Assembly: GCA_947494145.1 (NCBI GenBank)
Contig: CANLTZ010000008.1
Coordinates: 1-64,000, forward strand
DNA length: 64,000 bases
DNA from: an uncultured Jannaschia sp.
Lineage (GTDB): Bacteria; Pseudomonadota; Alphaproteobacteria; Rhodobacterales; Rhodobacteraceae
Direction: 5' to 3'
A model generated the notes under the pieces. It did not search any database, was not told the DNA's origin, and saw only the letters and a program-made list of their open reading frames with translations. The position numbers and the translations under genes are program-made. This document shows positions 1 through 8,287 of the stretch, in pieces. Position 1 is the first letter of the stretch. Each line of letters opens with the position of its first letter.

Positions 1-1220
1 CAGACCGCCGAGATCGGGATCATATGCGCCAGGTTCAATGTCGAGATCGGCGCCTGACGGACGTTGGCGTAGAGATGTCCAGGCAACGACCCGAGCCAGG
101 CCTCCACCGCGTTCAGCGTTTCCGGAATGCAGGTGAAGTCGCGCCCCTGGACGACCTTCTCGGCGGCTTTGATCTTGGCGTCCGCCGCCCGCTCATCGTC
201 GTCCCAGACCGTGATCGTCGCAGTCACATAGGCCGCGCCGACGATATCGCTACCGAGTTCCTGTAGGGCCTCATCGGCGTCGAGTGCCTTGTTGTCGGCA
301 TCCGAGTCCAAAAGCGTCGAGGCCTCGTTGGTCATCACCTCCTTCAGGATCGCGGCGACCGATTTGCGCTTGGCGAACCATTGGCGGCGGATGCGGGTGA
401 AGAGTTTGGTCGCGTCGGTCTTGTCGAGACAGATGGCGCGCGTTGCCCAGCGATACTCGAAGGCCTGAGCGTTGAGTTCGTCGAGCAGACCCGGCCAGGT
501 CGATGTCGGGAACCCGACGATGGAGAGCGTGCGCAGATGGGCATTGCCCAGGCGCGGCGCGAGACCACCGACGAGCGGCTCGTCGGCGAGATAGGCATCG
601 AGATGCATCGGCGTCTCGGGGACGCGGACGGATTGCCGCCGCGTCGAAATCGTCGAATGCAGATAGCTCAGCGTCTCCTCGTCGGTGAGCCAAGCGGCTT
701 CCGGCATGAAACCTTCGAAGAGGTCGAGCAGCCGATCGCTGCGCGACCGAAACGCGGCGAGATGTTCGCGCGGGTTCGCGCCCTTGCTCGGGGCATCCTC
801 GAACAGCCATCCGCTCGCGCGGCTCGTATCGTCGGCGGGCGGCATCCAGGTCAGGGTCAGGAAGTAGCGGCTCTCATAGTGAGACGACGCCTCCTCGAAT
901 TGCGCGCGGCGCTCGGCATCGACCAGCGCAGACACCGGATCGGGAAATTCCGACAGCGGATAGTCGCGCGCCGGGATGCGCTGCGCTTCGACGAAGACCG
1001 TCCAACCCGACCCCAGGCGTCGCAGCGCGCTGTTGAGTCTCGCGGCCGTCGCGACCAGCTCGGCAGGTGTCGCGGAATCGAGATCGGGACCGCGAAACCG
1101 CGCGGTGCGCTGGAAACTCCCATCCTTGTTCAGGATCACGCCTTCGCCGATCAGGGCCGCCCAGGGCAGGAAATCGGCGAGCAGCGCGGCTTTGGAGCGA
1201 TATTCGGCGAGGTGCATCAT
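1..1220 (-). CDS. trbE: TrbE conjugal transfer ATPase (VirB4 family), partial
   Basis: N-terminal roughly 406 residues of the VirB4-type ATPase that powers pilus assembly and substrate transfer in P-type type IV secretion. The frame opens at an ATG (two in a row, 1220 and 1217) and stays open to the left window edge, so the Walker A and B motifs are not in view. The visible part matches the family: an N-terminal start near 'MMHLAEYRSKAALLADFLPW' and the segment 'LRTLSIVGFPTSTWPGLLD' around residue 240. It starts 4 bp after the trbD stop and is the last visible gene of the trbB-C-D-E operon. The remaining genes of such an operon (trbJ, L, F, G, I) would lie further left. The assignment is firm because of the context; completeness cannot be judged. 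Confidence 0.9.
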   Translation of the reverse strand, partial: MMHLAEYRSKAALLADFLPWAALIGEGVILNKDGSFQRTARFRGPDLDSATPAELVATAARLNSALRRLGSGWTVFVEAQRIPARDYPLSEFPDPVSALVDAERRAQFEEASSHYESRYFLTLTWMPPADDTSRASGWLFEDAPSKGANPREHLAAFRSRSDRLLDLFEGFMPEAAWLTDEETLSYLHSTISTRRQSVRVPETPMHLDAYLADEPLVGGLAPRLGNAHLRTLSIVGFPTSTWPGLLDELNAQAFEYRWATRAICLDKTDATKLFTRIRRQWFAKRKSVAAILKEVMTNEASTLLDSDADNKALDADEALQELGSDIVGAAYVTATITVWDDDERAADAKIKAAEKVVQGRDFTCIPETLNAVEAWLGSLPGHLYANVRQAPISTLNLAHMIPISAV

Positions 1221-1224
1221 CTCC

Positions 1225-1494
1225 TCACACCCCCATCCAGGTTGGGTAACGGAGGTGGCGGCGCGCGACGTCGGCGATCTGCGCGTCGCGCTTGGCGGCG
1301 TAGACCGCCAGCATGTGACCGATGGCCCAGAGGGCGAGCCCGACCAGCCAGAGCCGAAGCCCGAGACCGACGGCGGCGGCAATCGTCCCGTTGGCGATCG
1401 CGATGGTGCGCGGGGCACCGCCAAGCAGTATCGGCTCGGTGAGTGCGCGATGCACGGGCGCGGTGAAGCCGGGAATGTCGGTGGGATCGCTCAT
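1225..1494 (-). CDS. trbD: TrbD conjugal transfer protein (VirB3-like)
   Basis: Small inner-membrane component of the P-type conjugation channel, 89 residues. A hydrophobic stretch at about residues 33-65 (two short membrane segments around 'AIANGTIAAAVGLGLRLWLV') is followed by a basic tail with 'RYPTWMGV', typical of VirB3/TrbD ends. The ATG overlaps the trbC stop by 4 bp (ATGA), and trbE begins 4 bp after its own stop, so the four trb genes are translationally coupled. VirB3-type proteins usually act next to the VirB4-type ATPase, here trbE. Confidence 0.9.
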   Translation of the reverse strand: MSDPTDIPGFTAPVHRALTEPILLGGAPRTIAIANGTIAAAVGLGLRLWLVGLALWAIGHMLAVYAAKRDAQIADVARRHLRYPTWMGV

Positions 1495-1823
1495 ACGAGC
1501 ACGCCGCCACCGAAGGAGAAGAAGCTGAGAAAGAAGCTCGAAGCCGCGAAGGCGATTGAGAGCCCGAACACGATCTGCACGAGCCGCCGCGCGCCGCCCG
1601 ACGTGTCCCCGAACGCGAGCGTCAGGCCGGTGATGATGATGATCATGACCGCGACGATCTTGGCGACTGGGCCTTCGATGGATTCGAGGATCGCCTGAAG
1701 CGGCGCTTCCCAGGGCATGCCTGAGCCGGCGGCCTCGGCCTGTCCGGCGGCCAGCAGGAAGCCGAGCGCGAGAGCGGACGCATAGAGCGGCGCGCGGGGA
1801 TGGAGTTGGAGGGTTCGGGTCAT
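1491..1823 (-). CDS. trbC: TrbC conjugal pilin (VirB2-like)
   Basis: Pilin subunit precursor, 110 residues. A Sec-type signal peptide covers about residues 1-31, with a likely cleavage after an A-E-A motif. Two hydrophobic helices follow (about 52-75 and 85-105), separated by a short polar loop containing 'TSGGARR'. That is the VirB2/TrbC layout: signal peptide plus a two-helix hairpin. It overlaps trbB upstream and trbD downstream by 4 bp each. In RP4-type systems the mature pilin is cyclised by a TraF peptidase; an S26-type TraF-like gene is present at 12.6-13.2 kb of this element. Confidence 0.9.
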   Translation of the reverse strand: MTRTLQLHPRAPLYASALALGFLLAAGQAEAAGSGMPWEAPLQAILESIEGPVAKIVAVMIIIITGLTLAFGDTSGGARRLVQIVFGLSIAFAASSFFLSFFSFGGGVLV

Positions 1824-2803
1824 GGAGCGGTTCCTTTCGGGTTGGTGAGAAGGGAGTGGAGCGCGTAATCGCCTTGCTCGGTGAGGCCTGTGACGCGCGC
1901 GAGGTCCGCGAGACGGCGATCGCTGCCCCGTCCTTGAAGGACGGCGAGCACGTCGATGGTCTCCGCGATCAGGGCTCGCGGGACGGTGACGACGGCTTCC
2001 TGGATGAGCTGTTCGAGACGGCGCAGCGCGCCGATGGCCGAACCCGCGTGGATCGTGCCGATGCCGCCGGGATGGCCCGTGCCCCAGGCCTTCAGCAAGT
2101 CGAGGGCTTCAGACCCACGCACTTCGCCGATCGGGATACGATCCGGGCGCAGGCGTAGAGACGAGCGGACGAGATCGGACAGCGTCGCGACGCCGTCCTT
2201 TGTGCGCAGCGCGACCAGGTTGGGCGTCGTGCATTGCAGCTCGCGCGTGTCCTCGATCAGCACCACGCGGTCGTTTGTCTTGGCGACTTCGGCCAGTAGC
2301 GCATTCGTGAGTGTTGTTTTACCGGTCGAGGTGCCGCCCGCGACGAGGATATTGGCTCGGGAGAAAACGGCTTCGCGCAATGCCTCGGCGGCGGCACTAT
2401 CCATGATTCCGGCGTCGACATAATTGTCGAGCGTGAAGACGGCGACGGCGGGCTTGCGGATCGCGAAGGTCGGGGCCGCGACGACAGGCGGTAGTAATCC
2501 CTCGAAGCGCTCGCCGGTTCCGGGCAACTCGGCGGATACGCGCGGCGCATCCGCATGGACTTCCGCGCCGACATGATGGGCGACCAGGCGGACAATCCGC
2601 TCGCCATCGTCGGGTGAAAGTCCAGTTCCGGTATCGCAAAGGCCTTCGCCGAGCCGGTCGACCCACAGTCGACCGCAGGGATTGAGCATCACCTCGACGA
2701 CAGCGTCCTCGTCGAGCCACGCCGCGATATCCGCGCCAAGCGCCGTACGGAGCATACGGGACCCGCGCTCGATCGCTGCTGATTTGAGAGTGTGGACGGT
2801 CAT
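1820..2803 (-). CDS. trbB: TrbB conjugal transfer ATPase (VirB11-like)
   Basis: Hexameric secretion ATPase of the VirB11/GspE family, 327 residues, cytoplasmic. The Walker A motif is at about residues 156-164 (GGTSTGKTT), followed by an Asp box ('VLIEDTREL') and a Walker B/His-box region ending in '[11 protein letters not shown]'. The length is normal for TrbB. It heads the trbB-C-D-E run, and its stop overlaps the trbC start. Upstream is a gene-free gap of about 310 bp and then a divergent histidine kinase gene, so the trb promoter should lie in 2804-3115. In related elements trbB directly follows copG; here the two are separated by three regulator genes. Confidence 0.95.
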   Translation of the reverse strand: MTVHTLKSAAIERGSRMLRTALGADIAAWLDEDAVVEVMLNPCGRLWVDRLGEGLCDTGTGLSPDDGERIVRLVAHHVGAEVHADAPRVSAELPGTGERFEGLLPPVVAAPTFAIRKPAVAVFTLDNYVDAGIMDSAAAEALREAVFSRANILVAGGTSTGKTTLTNALLAEVAKTNDRVVLIEDTRELQCTTPNLVALRTKDGVATLSDLVRSSLRLRPDRIPIGEVRGSEALDLLKAWGTGHPGGIGTIHAGSAIGALRRLEQLIQEAVVTVPRALIAETIDVLAVLQGRGSDRRLADLARVTGLTEQGDYALHSLLTNPKGTAP

Positions 2804-3115
2804 TTGCGGCCCCGCATCTGGTTACGGGGTCGATCAAGAAGACCTGAACTAGATCAATCGCAACAGGTTTTGGGGCGTAGTAGTGGGGCGTCGTAGAGCG
2901 GCAGGGAAATGCGCCAGAGCTACATCAGTCGCCACATGCTCAGAGACTGTCATCTACAAAAGGCAACCTTCTATTGAAGGCGCTTCCTACTTGGACAAGG
3001 GATAATTGAGATACGGAATTAAGGAATTTGGAGCGGTTTCGCCGTCAGCGACGGAACGCGATGCACCCCACAGAGAAGCAAGCAGATGTAAAAACTGGCC
3101 TGTCTGGAAGAGTGA
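2804..3115. other. Intergenic region between divergent trbB and histidine kinase genes
   Basis: About 310 bp with no convincing gene. It must hold the divergent promoters for the trb operon (minus) and the kinase gene (plus). The part next to trbB is GC-rich, while the stretch from about 2930 to 3030 is clearly richer in A and T than the flanking tra/trb genes. I see no strong palindrome or terminator. Confidence 0.4.
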
Positions 3116-3808
3116 ATGGCACAGCGTGATACCACTCACAGGATGATGCACGGGGATATCAAAATCGGAAGCCCGCTCGGGGTCAGAACCTTGGCCGTCG
3201 ATGAGACGGACAACCCATGCTTTCGCGAGTTTAGTCACCGGATCGGATCCAGCCTGCAGACGGTCGCCTGTCTCGCCCGGCGCTCGGAGCGCGAAATCCT
3301 GAACGGCGCGGATCAGCAAACGGCGCTTGCAGCCCTTCGGATGGTTCAGCGCAGCGTCGCAGCAATCGCCTTCGTGCAACGCCTGCTTTACAATGAAACG
3401 CCCCAGCCCGATGCGACCCGGGACTTCATCGAGTCCCTCGGCGCGCATCTGAAGACGATCTATGACCGTCCCGACATCGATCTCGTGATCGGCGATACGG
3501 ACGAACTGCCGGTTGCTCAGGCCCAGACCATCGGCCTCATTTTGTGTGAACTGATCACCAATGCCCTCCGGCATGGGTTCGATGAGCGTGAAGCTGGCGA
3601 AGTAAAAGTCTCCGTCACCGCGCTGCCGCCAGGCACAATCAGGTTGACTATCGAGGACAATGGCAAGGGGTACCCTGGCATTCCGCCAAGCGCACCGGAG
3701 CGCGGGATGGGACTTATTCGCGAGTTCACGGCGGACGCATGCGGGCGCATGAAATTGTTGGAGCGCGACCGCGGCATGGCTTGGCAGTTGGACCTGCCAC
3801 TGAGATAG
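3116..3808 (+). CDS. Sensor-less histidine kinase (HWE/HisKA_2 type)
   Basis: Cytoplasmic 230-residue histidine kinase with no sensor domain or membrane segment. A phospho-acceptor helix carries H41 in 'REFSHRIGSSLQTV'. The HATPase domain follows, with an N box near N149 ('CELITNALRHGF'), a G1 box ('IEDNGKGYP') and a G2-like 'GMGLIREF'. This is the HisKA_2/HWE style common in alphaproteobacterial stress and light signalling. The start ATG has a GGAAGAG ribosome site. No response regulator gene lies next to it, so its partner is unknown; it faces away from two AraC-type regulators with no shared operon. The family call is firm, the role unknown. Confidence 0.8.
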   Translation: MAQRDTTHRMMHGDIKIGSPLGVRTLAVDETDNPCFREFSHRIGSSLQTVACLARRSEREILNGADQQTALAALRMVQRSVAAIAFVQRLLYNETPQPDATRDFIESLGAHLKTIYDRPDIDLVIGDTDELPVAQAQTIGLILCELITNALRHGFDEREAGEVKVSVTALPPGTIRLTIEDNGKGYPGIPPSAPERGMGLIREFTADACGRMKLLERDRGMAWQLDLPLR

Positions 3809-3911
3809 GACGGGTCTTTGATCGGTGCGGTTGCCTAAGTGGGTGAGCGCGATCCGCCGCTCCCCCGTCCCTCGTAGTAAAGCTTGAATACGCTGAGCAT
3901 CACCAGATGCG

Positions 3912-4799
3912 CTAAGTGCGTTTCTCTTGGCGATAGCGCTCCGGGCTGACGCCGAGTCTTTGGGCGAAAGTGGCTGCCAGGTACTGCTCGCTGGAAAAAC
4001 CGCAGGCGCGTACCACCACGGGGATCGGCACATCGGTGTCTGCCAGCATGCGTTTGGCGTGGCTGAGCCGTTTCTCGGCCAGAAATGCGTCGACGCTCCG
4101 GCCCGTCGTCGCCTCGAAGCTGCGCGTGAGTTGCCAGGGCGACAGGTCTGCTTCTGCCGCCAATTCGCCTATCGTGACGCCATCGGCCATGCGCGCATGC
4201 ATAAGGGAGACCACACGGCTGAGCACCGCATCGGAAAGCATATGAGCGTTGCCGGGACGCAGCTCATCGGCACACTGAAACAGTCTAACCAAGATGATCT
4301 GAAAGAGCGCGTCGGCCCTCAGCGCCTGCATTGGTCCGCCCTGCGTCACCGTGCGCCAGAGGGCCGCGATAGAGTCCTCCAGTTCGGCATCGCTGAAGGT
4401 CACGTCGCGGGTCAGCACGTCGAGGTTCGAAAGCGGCGGCGCGTCGTCGCCGAAAATCGAAGCGACAAGATATTCGGAAAAACTGACGACTGTGACGTCA
4501 TGGCGGCCATCGATATCGAAAGCCACGTTGGAATGGGATGGCTGGAAGCTCAATCCGGGTTTCGAAATGCGTCCTGACACCCAACCATGGCCCATATCGA
4601 TTTTCATATGCGTCGATATCGGCGCTTTCACGAGGCCGATGCAGAGCGTATCGCTCATCTCGTCGGTCTCGCCATGCGCGTACTGACGGGCATGAAACAC
4701 ATCGAAAGGTAATTGCCCGGGCGTCGCCACTTCTGGCGCAAAGCGGCCATAGGCTTCCTTGTACCAAGCGGCAAACTGGGTTGCCGGCTGCACAGTCAC
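3912..4799 (-). CDS. AraC-family transcriptional regulator, first of a tandem pair
   Basis: Protein of 295 residues with a variable N-terminal half and a C-terminal double HTH (about residues 190-292), including the conserved tail 'CGFSSEQYLAATFAQRLGVSPERYR'. Its ATG overlaps the stop of the upstream paralogue by 4 bp (ATGA), so the two are made from one transcript. The N-terminal halves of the pair also match ('FA.WYKEAYG' versus 'FANWYKQAYA'), which points to gene duplication. The ligand is unknown. It sits between copG and trbB, where related elements have no genes. Confidence 0.85.
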   Translation of the reverse strand: MTVQPATQFAAWYKEAYGRFAPEVATPGQLPFDVFHARQYAHGETDEMSDTLCIGLVKAPISTHMKIDMGHGWVSGRISKPGLSFQPSHSNVAFDIDGRHDVTVVSFSEYLVASIFGDDAPPLSNLDVLTRDVTFSDAELEDSIAALWRTVTQGGPMQALRADALFQIILVRLFQCADELRPGNAHMLSDAVLSRVVSLMHARMADGVTIGELAAEADLSPWQLTRSFEATTGRSVDAFLAEKRLSHAKRMLADTDVPIPVVVRACGFSSEQYLAATFAQRLGVSPERYRQEKRT

Positions 4800-5677
4800 G
4801 CCACAACCGTTTTTCGGTAACGAGCCGGGGTGATACCGAGATGCTTGGAGAAGGCTGTTGTCATATGCTGTTGGCTGGAAAAGCCGAAGGCATAGGCTAT
4901 ATCGGCAATCGGATCGCGGCTGTGCCGCAGCGCCTCCTTGGCGCGGGCCAACCGGCGTTCCATAACGTAGCCATGAGGGGTATCCCCGGTCTTCGCCTTG
5001 AATTGCCGGGCGAAGTGAAAAGGAGAAACACCGACCTCGTCGGCAATCTCTGGCAAACTCAACCCTTCGCTGAGCCGGTCTTCTATCAGGGCACAGGCTT
5101 TGGTGATCTGCTCTTGGGATAGACCTGCGGTGCTCTCGTTTACCGCTTGCCCGGATAGCTCAATCAGGCGGATCAAAAGAAGCTGGAACAGACTATCAGT
5201 CTTGATCCCCGCCATCGGGCCATCCCTTGCTGCTGTGTCCCACAGCGACAGCATTAGGTGGCGGGTTTCCCGGTCGCGGAAAAGAACGTCATTCGTCAAC
5301 GCATCGAAAGCACCTGTCCCAGGATCTGCATCACCCAGAAATCTGGTCACTGCAGAAGCGGGAAAGCTTAGCATGAAGAGATCATGACGTCCCTCGATGA
5401 CCATGCGGGGCGCGCTGCCAGCAGGCTGCACCAACAAAGCATTCGGGCCGCTAGCAACCTCTCTTTTCCCGTCACCGAAGTCCCAAAGCGAGCGGTCAGC
5501 CTCTGTCGCCGCAACAAGACCGAGAAGGTGGAAGTCGCCCATCTCGTCAATGGTGTCATGGCTATCCTGCTCGACAAAGAACATCTCTGAGCCCGACGCT
5601 CCTGCGGCGCGATGCTCCTGCGGAAAACCGGCATAGGCCTGCTTGTACCAATTGGCGAAACTCGCTTGTGTTTCCAT
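4796..5677 (-). CDS. AraC-family transcriptional regulator, second of a tandem pair
   Basis: Protein of 293 residues, paralogue of the downstream AraC gene. The C-terminal AraC HTH domain covers about residues 190-290, with 'FGFSSQQHMTTAFSKHLGITPARYR' as the second helix-turn-helix. The N-terminal half (about 1-180) shares the layout of its neighbour, including 'IEGRHD' followed by a phenylalanine-rich segment. It is the promoter-proximal gene of the pair; the promoter should lie in 5678-5832. GC appears lower than in the tra genes, which supports a later insertion of the pair into the conjugation block. Confidence 0.85.
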   Translation of the reverse strand: METQASFANWYKQAYAGFPQEHRAAGASGSEMFFVEQDSHDTIDEMGDFHLLGLVAATEADRSLWDFGDGKREVASGPNALLVQPAGSAPRMVIEGRHDLFMLSFPASAVTRFLGDADPGTGAFDALTNDVLFRDRETRHLMLSLWDTAARDGPMAGIKTDSLFQLLLIRLIELSGQAVNESTAGLSQEQITKACALIEDRLSEGLSLPEIADEVGVSPFHFARQFKAKTGDTPHGYVMERRLARAKEALRHSRDPIADIAYAFGFSSQQHMTTAFSKHLGITPARYRKTVVA

Positions 5678-5832
5678 GTGCGCTCCCGCCGTTCTGCTCT
5701 CGCGACCCCTTCAGTTTCCAGAAAGGCTTTCCAATAAACTGGTTTTTCCTAGCACAAACCCGTCGCTGCGCCTTACACATTCTTGCTCGACGGATCTGTT
5801 AGGCTGGATGGATTGGCGCTCAAAAGCCTGAA

Positions 5833-6255
5833 TTACCTACTCTTTTGAACGTGTGTGCGGTCTTCTGAAACCTCCTTGGTCAGCGTGCGCCCCTTTGCCA
5901 GCCGCCGCCCAAGCGTCTCTAGGAACCCGCCATATCGCTCTTTGCCTGACGCCTGCGCGGCCTCGCGCATGTCGTCAGGCAGTGGCGGCGTTGTGGTGAG
6001 CCAGAACTTCACGAACAGTGCGACGGCTTCGTTGCCGATTGACTGATCCCTCTCAAGGCGCTCGACCGCCCGGGTCAGCCGATCCAACCGCCGGACGATT
6101 GCCGCCTCGCGCTGATCCGCTCCGTCGGGCGAAAGAAACGCCGCGAGCGCAGCTTCGACGATCTGTGATTTGGAGACCTTCCGCCGCGCCGCGAGCGCTT
6201 CCAATTCTCTAGACAGCGACGGGTCGAAGTACACGTTGAGGCGCTGCTTCTTCAT
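5833..6255 (-). CDS. CopG/ribbon-helix-helix regulator of the tra region
   Basis: Protein of 140 residues with an N-terminal ribbon-helix-helix DNA-binding motif: the strand 'RLNVYFDPSLSRELEAL' (about 4-20), then a helix-turn-helix pair to about 45 ('VSKSQIVEAALAAFL'). The C-terminal part is charged and helical. In this ICE class a CopG-type gene always follows traG and precedes trbB, and is thought to control transfer genes. Here it begins 24 bp after traG. What follows on the same strand is not trbB but the AraC pair. Confidence 0.85.
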   Translation of the reverse strand: MKKQRLNVYFDPSLSRELEALAARRKVSKSQIVEAALAAFLSPDGADQREAAIVRRLDRLTRAVERLERDQSIGNEAVALFVKFWLTTTPPLPDDMREAAQASGKERYGGFLETLGRRLAKGRTLTKEVSEDRTHVQKSR

Positions 6256-6279
6256 CTGGCCTTCCTCATCCCGGACGCC

Positions 6280-8274
6280 TCACAGCTCAATCCCGTCATC
6301 GGGGTCGAGCGAGGCCTGACGCGCGACGGTTCCGAACCGATCGCGCATGGCCTTGGCCCGTTGTGCGTCGTCCTCCGGTTCGTCGTCGAGGTCGGCGAAC
6401 TCGCTCCGCGCGGGCGCTGGTTCGGGGGCTATGTCCTCATGTTCTGGCAGATCGGGTTCGCGGCGGATGCCGCCATCCGCGTCGTCTGATGATTTCCCCC
6501 GCTTCTTGGGCGGTGGCGCGGCGATTGGATCGAGGCCACTCCAATCGTCTTTCGGGACGCTTGCGACTTTCTCAGTGGTGCTTAGCTCAGGCGGCGGACC
6601 AATCCGGGCCTTGAACTGCTGGTCGGCATAGTAGCGGGCCTTCTCGGCCCGCACCGGCGGTGAACCGGAGACCAGCACGATCTCGTCGGTCGGCGGCAGT
6701 TGCATCATCTCGCCGGGCGTCAGCAGCGGTCGCGCCGTTTCCTGCCGCGAGACCATGAGATGCCCGAGCCAGGGGGACAGCCGATGCCCGGCATAGTTCT
6801 TCATCGCGCGCATCTCGGTCGCTGTTCCGAGCGCATCGGAAACGCGCTTGGCCGTGCGTTCGTCATTGGTCGCGAAGGCGACGCGGACATGGCAATTGTC
6901 CAGGATCGCGTTGTTCTGGCCGTAAGCCTTCTCGATCTGGTTGAGGGACTGCGCGATGAGGAACGCCTTGATCCCGTAACCGGCCATGAAGGCGAGCTGG
7001 CTCTCGAAGAAGTCGAGCCGGCCGAGCGCCGGGAATTCGTCGAGCATAAGCAGCACGCGGTGCCTTCGGTCGGCGTGCAGGTCTTCGGTCAATCGACGGC
7101 CGATCTGGTTGAGCACCAGCCGGATGAGCGGCTTGGTGCGCGAGATGTCGGAGGGCGGTACGACGAGGTAGAGCGTCACCGCGCGGTCGCCGGTAACCAG
7201 ATCGTGGATCCGCCAGTCGCACCGTGCCGTGACTTTGGCGACCACCGGATCGCGATAGAGGCCGAGAAAACTCATCGCGGTCGAGAGCACGCCCGATCGC
7301 TCGTTCTCGGATTTGTTCAAAAGCTCGCGTGCCGCCTGCGCCACCACCGGATGAGGACGATCACCAAGATGATGCGTGCGCATCATTGCAGCGAGGGTCT
7401 TCTCGATCGACCGCTTCGGATCGGAGAGGAAAGCCGCGACTCCGGCCAGCGTCTTATCGGCCTCGGCGTGGAGCACATGCAGGATCGCACCGACCAGCAG
7501 CGAATGGCTGGTTTTCTCCCAGTGGTTCCGGCGTTCGAGCAGGCCTTCGGGATCGACCAGGATATCGGCGACGTTCTGAACGTCGCGCACTTCGGTGTCA
7601 CCGCGGCGCACTTCGAGCAGCGGATTGTAGGCCGCCGATTTGGCATCGGTCGGATCGAAGAGCAGCACCCGGCTGAAGCGGGAGCGGTAATTCGCCGTGA
7701 GCTGCCAGTTCTCACCCTTGATATCGTGGACGATCGCCGACCCCGGCCAGGTCAGAAGTGACGGCACGACGAGCCCGACGCCCTTGCCCGAGCGCGTCGG
7801 CGCGAAACACAGAACATGCTCGGGACCGTCGTGGCGGAGATAGCGGGACTGGTAGCGCCCGAGGACCACGCCATCGTCGACCAGCAGCCCGGCTTCGCGC
7901 ATCTCCCTCTCGGTCCCCCAGCGGGCGGAGCCGTAGGTGGTCACGTTGCTCGCTTCGCGAGCGCGCAGGACGGAGAGAAAGATCGCGACACCGACGGCAG
8001 CGATCCCACCCGCGCCCGCGATGATCGCGCCTTCCATGAAGACGCGCGGCGCATAGGCATCGTACCAGTACCACCAGACGAAGACGTTCCAGGGCGCGTA
8101 GATCGGTAGGCCCAAGATGGTCGTCATCGGGTCTCCCAGTTCGGATTGAAAGCCGAGCCGGAACGCCACCCACTGTGTCGCCGCCCAGACGAAGAGCAGC
8201 GCGACCGTCGAAACGATGAGAATCTGTCCCCAAAGGATGGCGGTAGCGGGCGATGCGTGTTTCTTCGAGGTCAT
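6280..8274 (-). CDS. traG: TraG/VirD4-type coupling protein
   Basis: Coupling ATPase, 664 residues, that connects the relaxosome to the conjugation channel at the inner membrane. Two N-terminal membrane segments (about 13-34 and 82-103) precede the cytoplasmic ATPase domain with Walker A at about 158-166 (APTRSGKGV). The domain continues through 'MLDEFPALGRLDFFESQLAFMAGYG' and a TraG-typical 'GMMQLPPTDEIVLVSG'-like segment near the end. I chose the ATG at 8274 (start MTSKKHAS) over longer frames because those run into the relaxase gene. It lies 13 bp downstream of the relaxase stop and 24 bp upstream of copG. Confidence 0.93.
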   Translation of the reverse strand: MTSKKHASPATAILWGQILIVSTVALLFVWAATQWVAFRLGFQSELGDPMTTILGLPIYAPWNVFVWWYWYDAYAPRVFMEGAIIAGAGGIAAVGVAIFLSVLRAREASNVTTYGSARWGTEREMREAGLLVDDGVVLGRYQSRYLRHDGPEHVLCFAPTRSGKGVGLVVPSLLTWPGSAIVHDIKGENWQLTANYRSRFSRVLLFDPTDAKSAAYNPLLEVRRGDTEVRDVQNVADILVDPEGLLERRNHWEKTSHSLLVGAILHVLHAEADKTLAGVAAFLSDPKRSIEKTLAAMMRTHHLGDRPHPVVAQAARELLNKSENERSGVLSTAMSFLGLYRDPVVAKVTARCDWRIHDLVTGDRAVTLYLVVPPSDISRTKPLIRLVLNQIGRRLTEDLHADRRHRVLLMLDEFPALGRLDFFESQLAFMAGYGIKAFLIAQSLNQIEKAYGQNNAILDNCHVRVAFATNDERTAKRVSDALGTATEMRAMKNYAGHRLSPWLGHLMVSRQETARPLLTPGEMMQLPPTDEIVLVSGSPPVRAEKARYYADQQFKARIGPPPELSTTEKVASVPKDDWSGLDPIAAPPPKKRGKSSDDADGGIRREPDLPEHEDIAPEPAPARSEFADLDDEPEDDAQRAKAMRDRFGTVARQASLDPDDGIEL

Positions 8275-8287
8275 AGGTTTCTCCAGG

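Noticed and set aside
381-1442. Long plus-strand frame of 353 codons across the trbE/trbD region
   Set aside because: Composition is R/E/G-rich without family features; the opposite strand encodes TrbE and TrbD with clear similarity and operon overlaps.
2987-4033. Minus-strand frame of 348 codons opposite the histidine kinase
   Set aside because: It is antisense to a kinase gene with intact H, N and G boxes and has no motif of its own.
6700-7761. Plus-strand frame of 353 codons opposite traG
   Set aside because: Antisense to the TraG ATPase domain; codon pattern mirrors the real gene.
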